Of a DNA stretch of 64,000 nt, positions 41,054 through 51,970 are shown piece after piece. Source of the DNA: Lichenostomus cassidix (taxonomy: Eukaryota; Chordata; Aves; Passeriformes; Meliphagidae); contig CM039182.1 of NCBI GenBank assembly GCA_008360975.2, positions 54,758,491 through 54,822,490 of the forward strand. The letters are read 5' to 3'. Under the pieces are notes generated by a model, which saw only the letters and a list, made by a program, of their open reading frames with translations, ran no database searches and was not told where the DNA came from. Within the stretch, counting starts at the first letter, position 1. Every line of letters starts with the position of its first letter. A program made the translations under genes and the position numbers.

Positions 41054-44000
41054 GACCCGAGAGACCCCAGAGACATCTGCACTGCAGGCAGGATGAGTTT
41101 ACTGGGGAAACATCAGTCCCCACTTGACCTAGTCTTTCTTCTGCGTGTCTGCCCTCAGACAGTGTTGGAGAGAGAATGCTGGGCAAGACATACCCTAGAT
41201 TTGATGCAGAGGAGGCATTTGTTGATGCTGATGCTTTCAACTGTCCTCCATCAGCAGGAGAAATCCTTAAGATGAGCAATGGCACCAGAGAACTTCTCTG
41301 TCTTCATAAGGGTACAATTGTTTTTGTTTCAGTGGTTGCAATTATAAATTACATTTAAAACTCCCTATTTGCATGCAAGTAGAAAAAAAAACCTTATTTC
41401 CCTGTGAGTCAGTGGGCTGCTCTTGGCTGGGTTTGAGTCAATTTTCTTCAAAGTAGATAGTGTGAAGCCACATTTTGGATTTGTGCTGGAAACACTCTTG
41501 TTAATACAGGGATGTTTTAGTTATTGCTGAGCATTGCTTGCTCAAGGCCTTTTCTGCTTCTCATACCACCCCACCAGTGAGCAAGCTGGGTGTGCACAAG
41601 AAGCTAGGAGGGGACAAAGATGGGACAGCTGACCTCAACTGGACAAAGAGATATTCCAGACAATATGGCTTCATTCTCAATATATAAAGTGAAAGAAGGA
41701 TGGAGGAAGGGAAAGACATCTGGAGTGATGGCGTTTGTCTTCCCAAGTCACCATTATGCATGATGGAGCCCAGTGTTCCTGGAGATGGCTGAACAGATAT
41801 CCACCCACAAGAAGTGGTGAATAAATTCCTTTTTTTTTTTTGCTCTGCTCATGCATGGAACTCTCACTTTACCTATTATAGTGTCTTTACCTCAAGCCAG
41901 CAGGTTTTTTTTTTTACTCTTCTGAGACTCTCCCATTCCACCATGGGTGGGTGAGTGAGTAGCTGCATGGGTCTTGGTTGTTGGCTGGAGTTAAATCATG
42001 GCAGTCAGCTGTCATCTGTGCTAGAGTGAATAACAGAACATAATAACAGAATAAGGAAGACCAAGATCAGCTTAGTTTTTTCCATCTTGCTTTTTTTTGT
42101 TTGGGTGTTTTTTTTTAAATATTGACCTTTTGCATTTGGAGTGTGAATTATTTTGACATTTCTTTCACCTCATCAAAAAACTGCTTCCAAAGAAAACTAA
42201 TATTTCAGACTAAACCTGTAATACCCCCAATATCAAATATCCCAAGGTTCCAATATCAAGCACTCCAAACATCCAATTTCCCAATAATGCTTTTGAGCCA
42301 TCACAAACTTCACCAAAGGTATACCTAAACATTCTGACTGTTTCCATCATTCAAAGTTTTCACTCCTTCTGGCATAGATCTTTACAGATTGTTTTACTGT
42401 CCAGCATTTTTCTATCATATGATTGATAACAAATACCTTACCCCTGCAATGCCAAACATATGTTACTGCAGCAAGACATTTCAGGTTGTTTCCAGAGGAA
42501 AACTGTCCTTTAGATGCCAATCAGCAGTATTAATAAACTATGACAAAATGAATTCTACTTTTCTTGGCTCATCCTAAAAGGCTAAAGACTGGTCAGAAAC
42601 ATGACTGAAAGTTAAAGGTGTCTTCCTAAAGAATATTGAAGAGCTGTAATTGGAAATTGTAATTTGAGTCTTGAAATAGCAGGTGACAACTGCTTCTTCT
42701 ATGTCTTTGTGTTGCAGCAATTGCATAAACCAATGTGCTAATAAACATTGTGCCCCACTCCTTTTTTTTTTTTTTTTTCTTTTTTAGTGGAGATGTAAAG
42801 CTTTGAGTCACAGCAGAGTAAAAGCTCTGAAGGAGCAGGTCTCCTTCCTGGGGAGTAGGTAGGCACTCAAAGCAATACCAGTGTTGTGGTGAGTGTTGCC
42901 ATAGCAAGCATTTACATACTGAAATAACAAACGACGCTTTGGGAATGTGAAGGTGGATCCTAATTTTACCTTTGAGCAAAATTTCAGTGCAGCTGTTGGT
43001 GGTAAGGTGGACATGAACAGGCTGTTTAGCAGAATCACTCATAGTGCTTGAGCCTGTTGCAGCAGATATATTTAAGGAGAGAAATTTTGACTTAAGTCAA
43101 AATCTGTTTAGTGCTGGAAGTTTTTTACCAAGGACTAGACAGGCATAAAAATTAATTTCATGTAGGCCATCAGCATTTGTCAGGTTAAATTAACTACTGG
43201 AAAATTTGAAATACGTACTTTTAAAGCTGAGTAACACCAGACTCACCTCCCTTTTTCCTTTTGTTTTGTATTTTGATGTTACTCTAATGCCCAGATGTTC
43301 TAAGCTGTACACTCAGTTGTGTGAAATAAGAGAAATGTTTCAAAGCTTATGTAGGATTAGAAGATCCTACAGGATTTTAATATTTATCCTACTAATTTAT
43401 CTCAATGATGTAAAAAATCTTTCAGCTCTTGAAAACTGTGTGGTCAACCCAAAGAGTGTGAAAGAGAATGAAACAGAAAATTTTGGTTTTAACCAAAGTG
43501 TCATTGGACCTAAAATTTGAAAGCAAGTTGTTCTGGTATGAAGCAACATTCTCTTTGTTGTTCTGTTCTGAACACACTCTGAGTGACAGCTAGACTTTTA
43601 GAGAAGCGTGCATGTTGATATTTGACAAGACTTCATTGTAATTTATATTTACTAGTCTGACCTAAATTACTAAAAAATCAGCTACTCGTTTTGCCAAACA
43701 AAGCATCTATGCCCTGCTCAAGCAGTGACATTATATAATAGTCTTAAAACTGTAGGCTAGGTTAAGAAAATATGGGTAATATCCTCTAATATGAATACTC
43801 TCCTCATTTGTCCTGAATTTGAATCACTAATGTGTTCAAAGACACCTTGAATAATTAAGAAAATCTCCTTAAATTTATTGTGTCTCATGATGTTTACAAA
43901 AATGCCAAAACAGCATCCTGCTGCTCATCTATTGCAATGCCAAGTGTCTTGCTATTCCATGCCATCCTTCTTTTCTGTACAATTTTTTTTATTGACCTGG

Positions 44001-44758
44001 TGCCTTGGACTATAGGAACTGCAGAAGTGATGGAACAGGTATCCTTTTTCCTGTGTTTGGCATGCCCTCAGTTCAGTCTATTACTTCAAAGACTATATTA
44101 TGGATGCTACACACCTCAGTACTTGAAACCTGGATAGACCTTGAATCCTAGACAGAAAAAACACCCCAAAACATTAAAAATGTTAAAACATTTGGTTGAT
44201 AAAAACTCATTCTCTTTAGTTTGGGTTCTTTCATTTCTTTATGGCAAGCACTTGTAGCACAGGGCTGAGGTAATTGGAACAGTTGAGTGAATGTAAATCT
44301 GAGGGAGATTAAGCACATTGTCTATAAAGCTGATGTAGTGCTTGAGCAAACCAGCAGTGATTAATTCATTATCATTATAAACAGCCTGCCAAAGAAAACC
44401 TACAGGCTATTGAAGACAAGATGACTGTAAAATTAGGGATCAGACCAACTCTAATGTTCACTAATGGACATGAACATTAGTGTTGCAGCTTCAGCCAACT
44501 GCACTGAATGAGACCCTGGTGACACTTTTGGATAAAGTACATAAGGGATTGAAGATTCTTTTTTCCCCCTAAATTAGGAGTTAAAGTAGTTGAGGAAATA
44601 AAGAATTTGGAAGAGATACTGGAAGAGATACATTTCCCATGGGGTCTCTCAAATTGCTGGAGGACACAGCCTCTTTTATCTTACTTTCCCAGCCGCAAGT
44701 TCCCTCTCTCTCTCCCCATTGGTTGAGGTACTTGAGAGGTACAGACTTCCTGGAACAC
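41054..44758. other. intergenic, no gene recognised
   Basis: AT-rich. It has poly-T or poly-A tracts (for example a run of about 18 T near 42761-42779) and short frames without homology I can name. The frame of 138 codons at 42626-43042 contains a lysine run that is just the poly-A tract translated. Confidence 0.5.
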
Positions 44759-44837
44759 CTAATGCAGACCCCACGTAATATACATCTCCCCTAATGCAGA
44801 CCCCACGTAATATACATCTCCCCTAATGCAGACTCCC
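44759..44837 (+). repeat. 32-bp tandem repeat, about 2.4 copies
   Basis: The unit begins CTAATGCAGACCCCACGTAA. Copies start at 44759, 44791 and 44823 (partial). The first two are identical. Confidence 0.95.
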
Positions 44838-45706
44838 TTAATACACCTCTTCCCTTTCTTCTTTTTCTTATGTCTCTGTTCCTGTTGTTTATTAACACAG
44901 CCTTGGGTAAGTCAATTTGTGGAATTCCTGTTGAAATCCTTCCCCTTGTTTCTTCTATCTCTCAGTATTGGTCTTATCTTACCAGCAGACTCAGGTCTTA
45001 TCTTACCATCGGTTTGTTTGTAAAGACACTTTGGGAGGCAAGCAGCCTCTGCACAACAGCTACAAAAAAAAAGTGATTTGAAAGATACCTTGATGTCTAA
45101 GCAGTGGTCCAATTTCCCTGTTAGAATTAGCACCACATCAAGAAACTTACTCTGATTAACTTTTGTTGTTATTGCAGAAATTACACTGAAATAAAAACTT
45201 GCACTACTTTTTTCAGCTATGATGCTTTCATTATTCTGTCTGAACTCCTTTTATGCCATTAGCTGTCCACAGCTGCTCCCAAGATTGGTTCAGCCCTTTG
45301 TAGCTCTTTTACAAACCACTTTATTATATCAACATATAGCAGGTTCCATTATATAAAGTAGCATAGCCACAGCACTGGAAGTTACTTTCAAAAGTCGAGA
45401 CAGGATTTGTTCACTGGCAGCCACTGGGATTTTGTGTTAGTTATGCATTTTAGGCATTTATTGTCTTTGTGTGGACTTCAAAAAGTGCATTAAGAGAAAC
45501 CCAGGGTTATTGAAAAGCTTTCCTTTTACAGAATTTTCTGGAGCCTTAAACAGAAGTTTCTATTATTCATGCCAGATGTCTGTGTGATTCTATACTAACA
45601 CATATTTTGCATCTTCCTCATAGCAGTTCTGCACAAGTCTTCCATACAGAGAGGAGGGACCCACTGCCCCCTTGTTTGTAGCTTCCCCAGGGATGTTGCC
45701 ATGCGG
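44838..45706. other. intergenic spacer
   Basis: No feature recognised. Confidence 0.4.
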
Positions 45707-46174
45707 TGTCCTAGGTTGCAATATAGATGTAGTCAAGTATTCTATTACCACCAGCTGTGGGCCGTTAGCTGCTATCATCTGCTAATGACCCACTCCGGAT
45801 GACAGGCAATGGGCCATCAGGGACCCACCATGTGACTCATGGACTTATCTCATCCCATTGTGGGATGCTCTGCCCAGGAGGGAGGAACCAGGTGTTCCCA
45901 CCTGGATATAACCTGGCCTTGGAACTGCCTGAGCGAGCCCTGTCTACTGGGTTCCCAGAGGACGAGAGCTACCGCTGGATCTTTCAGCTGGAGACTAGAC
46001 CTTCACAGGATCAGCGCTTCGACTGGACTACTTCAGTTGGACTGCTACTACCACCCTAACAGGGTGTTAGGTTGTATCTGACTTTGTCAGTGCTTTTTCC
46101 TTGTATTATTTCACTTATTTTTAATTTCAATCTTGACTTGTGATCTCCCACTGGTTTGTTTTCAAACCAATACA
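45707..46174 (+). mobile_element. LTR-like element, ERV
   Basis: About 468 bp, TGTCCTAGGTTGC...CCAATACA. The start and the 'ccaccagctgtgggccgtta' and 'aatgggccatcagggaccca' blocks follow a layout familiar from dispersed avian ERV LTRs. TATA-like GATATAACC is near 45903. Flanks GCGG and GTGG differ by one base, a possible 4-bp duplication. The family name is not assigned. Confidence 0.55.
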
Positions 46175-46240
46175 GTGGTCATTAGCCCAGGGAGCACTGG
46201 CCATGCTGGCATGTAAAGCCCAGGCTAATGGGTTGAAATG

Positions 46241-46484
46241 ACCTAAAATTGAAATGGCTTTAAACCAAAAGAGGTTAGATTTAGATTAGACAGTAGGAAG
46301 AATATGAAGGTGGTGAGCCACTGGAACAAGATGTCCAGAGAAGCTGCAGATGGCCCATCACTGGAAGTGTTCAAGGGCAGGTTGGATGGGGCTTTGAGCA
46401 ACCTGGTCTAGTGGAAGGTGTACCTGCCCATGGTGGAGAGGCTGGAACTAGATGTTCTTAAGGGTCATTCTATCATTCTTTGAA
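46241..46484 (+). mobile_element. CR1 retrotransposon 3' end
   Basis: Contains 'gattagacagtaggaagaat', 'ggtgagccactggaaca', 'ctggaagtgttcaagggcagg' and ends 'gggtcattctatcattcttt'. This is the CR1 ORF2 end/3' UTR ending in ATTCTATCATTCTT-type repeats. Confidence 0.92.
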
Positions 46485-46692
46485 ATTTGAGTTGGTTGAA
46501 ATTTGAGGCATTTACAGAATTCTCTTCCTAAAGACAGGTCTGGAAAACAGGTTTTGAGACTATGAGGCTCAGACAGAGACCCAGGGGATGGTGATATCTA
46601 TGGTGTACCTAACCTTGAGTGAGAGTTGCTTTAATTTACTGGGGAGTTGAAGGCAACAGAGGTAGCCAAAGGAGGCCAGTGAGTGAGAGGTA
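46485..46692. other. spacer between CR1 and LTR W2
   Basis: About 200 bp. No feature recognised. Confidence 0.4.
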
Positions 46693-46698
46693 CCTAAG

Positions 46699-47095
46699 TG
46701 TTACACAATGGCTTCAAGATCACAGACATGAATTATTAGAAAGTTTGTGCGAGCAAGATCATTGTTAGGCTAAGTAGCACTCAGGCCATGTACAGGCTGC
46801 AGCAGTTCGTTTCCCTGGGAACGCTTCGTGAGAAAATATCAAAAAGATGCAGCTGTGTGAAGAATGTATGGGAGGAAACTTATGATTAACAGAGAATGAG
46901 AGAGAAAACCTTGTAGATGTGGGAATGGAATGTGAAAGAAATGTAAGCTGTAACTGCTGCAATTAACGAGTAGATTAGTGATTGATAAATATAAGCACTG
47001 TAACAGTATATAAAGAGCACACGCGTTAAAATAAACAAAGCTTGCTTTATATCTCACATTGAGACTGCCGTGAGTTTCCTCTCGTCATTACGTCA
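46699..47095 (+). mobile_element. solo LTR family W, copy 2
   Basis: 397 bp, the same length as copy 1, TGTTACACAATGGC...CATTACGTCA, with a perfect 6-bp duplication CCTAAG (46693-46698 and 47096-47101). TATA box GTATATAAAG (about 47007) and AATAAA (about 47030). Confidence 0.93.
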
Positions 47096-47101
47096 CCTAA
47101 G

Positions 47102-50100
47102 GGCTTGGGTGAAAGAGAAAGAAGAGAAAGAAGACAGGGTAAAGTTCAGAATTATTTGAGGCCAGTTTAGCCAACGACCTAAATAATTTTATCTTTAAAA
47201 GAATTGCTAGGCATAAAAATTTTCTGTGATGGTCATATGGTCTCCATTGTGGAGACAACTGAGACATCCTTCTTAAGGCCGAATGAGTACTGCCTCAGTG
47301 CTGACCAAAGCAGAACATATCTGAGATTCTCCCTAGCTGCACAGTACATTTTCACACAGAGACATTTCCTCCTCCTTCCCATACTTCTATTTTCTCCATA
47401 TTTGTTACTTGACTTCTCTTTTTCTCAAATATTATTGTAATTGCTCTAACAACAAAATCCTGAATAAAATAACAGGAAACTGAGAAAATAAAAAGAGTAT
47501 TCATCCCTTTCCTCAAGCTAGTTGCTCGAAGCCATAAATGATTGACATAACAGAGGCAAGACTCAGTCTTCCCTGACTCCATGCCTATCATAAACTGCTC
47601 AGCATTACCTAGTTAGTGCTGTCTTGATGGATGCCGCTTACTTTAGGGGAAAGGCAATGGAGAGGAAGCAAATCTGACACTTGTGCAACAAAAAGCAGAA
47701 AAAATTAGTGTTGTAATGCAGTCAAACTTTGGGAAAGAACAGCAAAAAGGCAATGCACTATTCTTACACAGCTGTATGAATGAAAACTCTGCACCAAAGC
47801 TTCTTCCAGGACTCAAGTTTAAGTAACTCCTCTGTGCTTCCCAATTAGAGAACTGCCCTTCTGTACATTTTAGGGAGAAATCCTGTCCTTTTGAAATAAC
47901 CACTATTCTTTAGTGTTGATTTTGATGGGAGCAGGGACTTAACCTAAACAAATATTTTATGGCACCATCATATAGTATACACATCCTACAGTTCTTGGGG
48001 GAAAAAGATCAAATAGTCATTTGTGAGGCCATGTGGAAAAGGATTTGTCCATATGGCCATGTTCACAGCAATCAACAGATAATGCCATTGGATTCAGTGG
48101 GCACCATCGCGGCACAGCCCTGAGAAGAGCAAAAGAGAAAAAAAATCATTGATTCAAATGAGGCCAAGATTTCACCTCATGTTTTCAGTGTAGCAAATGT
48201 TATTGCAAAACCACACAGAGCCAGTGCAAAGTGCAAATTACCACAAGAGTTTGACATATTCATTACCATCATTAGTTTGTATGAGTGTAGGTAATTAGAA
48301 AAAAGGTTTCAGTTTCTTTATTTTAAAATGTGAATTTCATTAACAAAATGGCAAGCTTTCTTTCAGTGAAAGTAAGGCATATGCTGCAGGAAGAGCCACA
48401 AATTTGAGGAAAGAGCTGAGAACCAATATTTAATGAAGACAGCATCACTGTACAGCTGAGAAAGCAGACAATAACTCACTGCCTTGTGTAAATGGGAATC
48501 AAGCAGAAGAAAAGTAACCATGGCAGGGGAGGTTTCATTTGCAAAGGCAGGTTAAAAGCTACTGAAGACAGAGTAAAGACACTCAGGGAACATCAAGGGG
48601 ACCTTGTTGTTAGGCACCATAGATACATTTGGTTGTTCTCCATTGCTCCTCATTTTTTTTTAGTTATTTGGTGAAACCACCTACTCCCTCCCTCCAACCC
48701 CTCACTTACCCATTTAATAACCCCTGTATGTTAAGTGTAGCTGTACTATGTTAAGTGTAGCTGTACTATTTATCATGGGAAATAACATTTTCCCCGTAGT
48801 TGAATATAACTGATGAAGATGCCAGCCTTTTCTCCTGTGAGAATTAGTTCCACCTTGGCACATTGTTATTAGGTCAAGTCTGGTTCCATCTGGTATTTTT
48901 TGGGTATCAATGGGAGAAGAGAAAAAATATAATAGCTGGTTTGGGATGTGGATGTATAATTATTATGTATATTTTAAAAAACTACATACAAGGGGGAAAA
49001 AACCAACCCAGTTTGCAACCTGGTGTAACTTTCTTACACTACAGGGCAGCCATGTTTCCTGGTTTTCACCCCACAGGGCAGATGGGAACTTCCAAGGCCT
49101 TGTAATTCTATTCTGGAGTGACTTCCCATGTTATGTGACTTAGATTCTGTTTGAATCTGTGTCTTTTACCGTTTCCAGTAAGGTTGTGAAAATATCATTG
49201 ATTTCTTTGGATGCTGGAGTTTTTTTCAGTAAGTTCAGTCACACTCCCCCTCCTACTTGTCGCTTAGTCAATGCACTGCATTTACCTGTAATCATCCCAA
49301 CAACACTCACAAGATGATTTCCACCTTCTTTTAAATTAATTTTCTTATATGTTCAGTTCTATCTGCAGTCTTCACCTTTTAGTGAAATGACCAGATGTCT
49401 CAGAAAGCCTCAAGCAATGCTGGCATCAGACTTTGCCCCTATCCTGAGTGACTGCAGACTGAGATGCCAATATGTTCTGGTTTTTAATGGATGATTGATT
49501 TGCAAGGCTGTTTTGCTCTGATTGTCCCTTTCTTAAAGAAGCATTGGGCCTTTTTAATTTTTTTTTTACCATGCAGTATTTCCCCTGTCTGCGGTCTTGT
49601 GCCCACTAAATCATAACTAGTTGCTCTATTGTTTGTGAGGGGTTTTTTTCTCTTCCAGGGGAGTTCATGTTTTTTAAAATTTTAATGGCAATAAAATTAC
49701 ATTGGGGAAATAACCAGGTCAGTTGTTTAAATTCCTTTGAATGTACAAGGATCAGCTGTAGTGGAAGGAGGTGGAAGCCCATTCCTCAGCAGCCATCTGG
49801 ACAAATCATCACACTTTATGTCTTCTCCTTAGGATCACCATGTGTCACCTCCTCCTCTCATCTCACACACTGAATCCAATCATCTAACATCCACACTTTG
49901 TAAATCTTTGCAATCTGTGTCTTCAGACACCATGGGCAACCCTTTGGTGAGACCCCTCCGGTTCTGCCAGGGTGCACAGACATGTAGCCACCTTCCACCT
50001 CTGCTAACATGAGGAAATCCTCCATGCTCAGCAAAAAGAGCATAAAACTGTTTCTCTGTGTAATTTCCCTATGAATTTTTACCTCTGACATACCAGTACA

Positions 50101-51302
50101 GACCAGGTCACGTCTGGGAAAAAGCCTGTGAATAGCCAGAAAATCAGAGCTTGGACCTTAGTAGCGGTTGGTGTTGAGGAATATGGCTAGTGCGGGCAGC
50201 TTGGTGTGCTGCTTCAACGCCGTGCAAGTTGCAGGTTGTGCTTTGAGTGGGGGGAAATGGCTGGAGCCCCCAGCAAGAGCAGTGATCTGGCACTGACCCT
50301 TTGCATAACAAAGGGCACAGGGACCTTGGCACCAGCCAGGTGACCAGCCACTGAGAGATACAGGGGAAGCCAGTGGCTCAACAGGAAGACCCCAGACTAC
50401 TGTGTGCATGTACTGTGGGGATACAAAAGCCCGGGGATTGCTTAGTGCAGGGTCCCTCCTCGGAAGCACCCACCTTGATCTCGTTTTTTGTGTGACTGTG
50501 CCATGATTAAAGTACTAAAAGAAATCAGAAGTCCAAGATTCTATTATGGGAAACCTGTGGCCAAGCCTGTAAGGAAAACTGGTCTCACTTTGTGAGAGTG
50601 GTGTGTTTCGGGAGTCTAGTGAGGCACCCATTGACTCACTGGAGCCATCAAGAGCAAAGGGTGCTTGGTGTCAGCTGTGAAATTCTGGGGTGGTGGAAGT
50701 GTGACTTCCAGAGTGGCTGCTGGATGGTCAGACGAGAAAGTTTCCTTGACAGATGTCATAGGACTGGAAGGGGTATTTGTAAATTACAACCTCCAGTCTT
50801 TTCTCTTAGAATTGGAGTATAGCTTCATTGAACAATAGTAGAATCATTAATTTAATCTATTCCAGTTCCCTGGAGCTTTTAATGCATACTACAAATTGAT
50901 TACAAATAACAGGGACTGAGCTTTAAATTCCCCATGCAATGTACTAAAACATAACCTGCCAGCACACGTTTCTCTGCCTTAAAGACTTTTAAAGCTGATT
51001 GGGCAAGAAAAAGGAGTCCCTGAGTACCTGGTAATTGAATTTTCTATGTTTATAGTTGGGAGTGGGTTATCACAGAACAACACTCACAAATTATCTCCTT
51101 TTGGGTGCAAAGGATTGCTGGGGTGGTTTTAGAGCATTTTTCTTCTTGAAATATTATATCTGCATTTCGTTTGGGTAGTAAAAAAGGAATGGAGGTCCAT
51201 TGCATCCTTCACTCACTATGGCAGGTGTGAATTTTGCCACTGTATTCAACAGATAGAGGGTTTGACTTTACTTTTTTTTTTTTCCCCACTCTGAGATCAT
51301 GT
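47102..51302. other. intergenic, no gene recognised
   Basis: AT-rich. It includes a 20-bp tandem duplication at 48727-48769 and a GC-richer stretch at about 50150-50560 that ends in an ATTAAA near 50505 and could be a decayed LTR, although I found no termini. No coding exon is supported. Confidence 0.45.
48727..48769 (+). repeat. 20-bp tandem duplication
   Basis: TATGTTAAGTGTAGCTGTAC occurs twice head to tail, followed by TAT. Exact copies. Confidence 0.95.
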
Positions 51303-51306
51303 TCTC

Positions 51307-51600
51307 TGTCACTGTTGAGGACAGAGACAGCAGAGTAAGCAGCTAGCAGAGTAAGAAGGCCCGGGTTCAAAAGGTAGCATCCAGAAGAAACTTTTATTAT
51401 TTAATTCCATCTTATATAGACTTTTCAGAGGTCACTCGGATTGGTCAGTTCGAAGCCTCCCCCTAGGCCTGATTGGCCAGGCCTGAACTGCCCACATCCG
51501 AGAAACTGTTTTTAATAACATCCAAACTTTATCTTTGTTTATAAAACACAGAAAGAAGAGAGAAAAAGTTCCCATGGGAAAGGTCTGTGCTAGCCACTGT
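51307..51600 (-). mobile_element. solo LTR family Z, copy 2
   Basis: 294 bp, homologous to the reverse complement of 16176-16440 (shared 'ggcctggccaatcaggcct' and 'gctagctgct' blocks). Perfect 4-bp duplication TCTC (51303-51306 and 51601-51604). AATAAA on the minus strand near 51390. Confidence 0.9.
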
Positions 51601-51836
51601 TCTCAGATCATTACATTAGCCTGTTTTCTGTAAAGCAACCTTTTTGTGTCATGTTCATATTTGGACATACTTATCACTGTTTCAAATATCTGGATACACT
51701 GTCGAGGTACTTATAGAGGAATTTTTTGGTGATCGTCAGTATAAATCCTCTTAAGACTCTTTTTGTGTAGAAGAAAAACACTTTTCCTTCAGAACCGGGG
51801 GAATACTGCAGATGTACAACTCACCCCTAGAGGTCA

Positions 51837-51970
51837 CTGCGATCCAGGGATTTCAGCAAGATCCAGCGAGCATCCCGGGCGGCCAGCGGTCGGGTGCTGC
51901 CGGCAGGGCTAGCGCGGGATCTGCAGCCAGAGCAGAACGCTCACGAAGTCTGTTCCCGCTTTCGCTTCCT
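51837..51970. other. CpG-dense patch
   Basis: About 14 CpGs in about 135 bases, within DNA where CpG is otherwise rare. On the minus strand it is followed by GGGGTGAGTTG (donor-like GT at 51823-51824). It could be a small promoter/first exon on the minus strand or an ERV leader. No protein is recognised. Confidence 0.4.

Noticed and set aside
42626..43042. 138-codon frame with a lysine run, considered as a processed pseudogene
   Set aside because: The lysine run is a translated poly-A tract. The protein is not recognised, no target duplication was found, and such pseudogenes are rare in birds.
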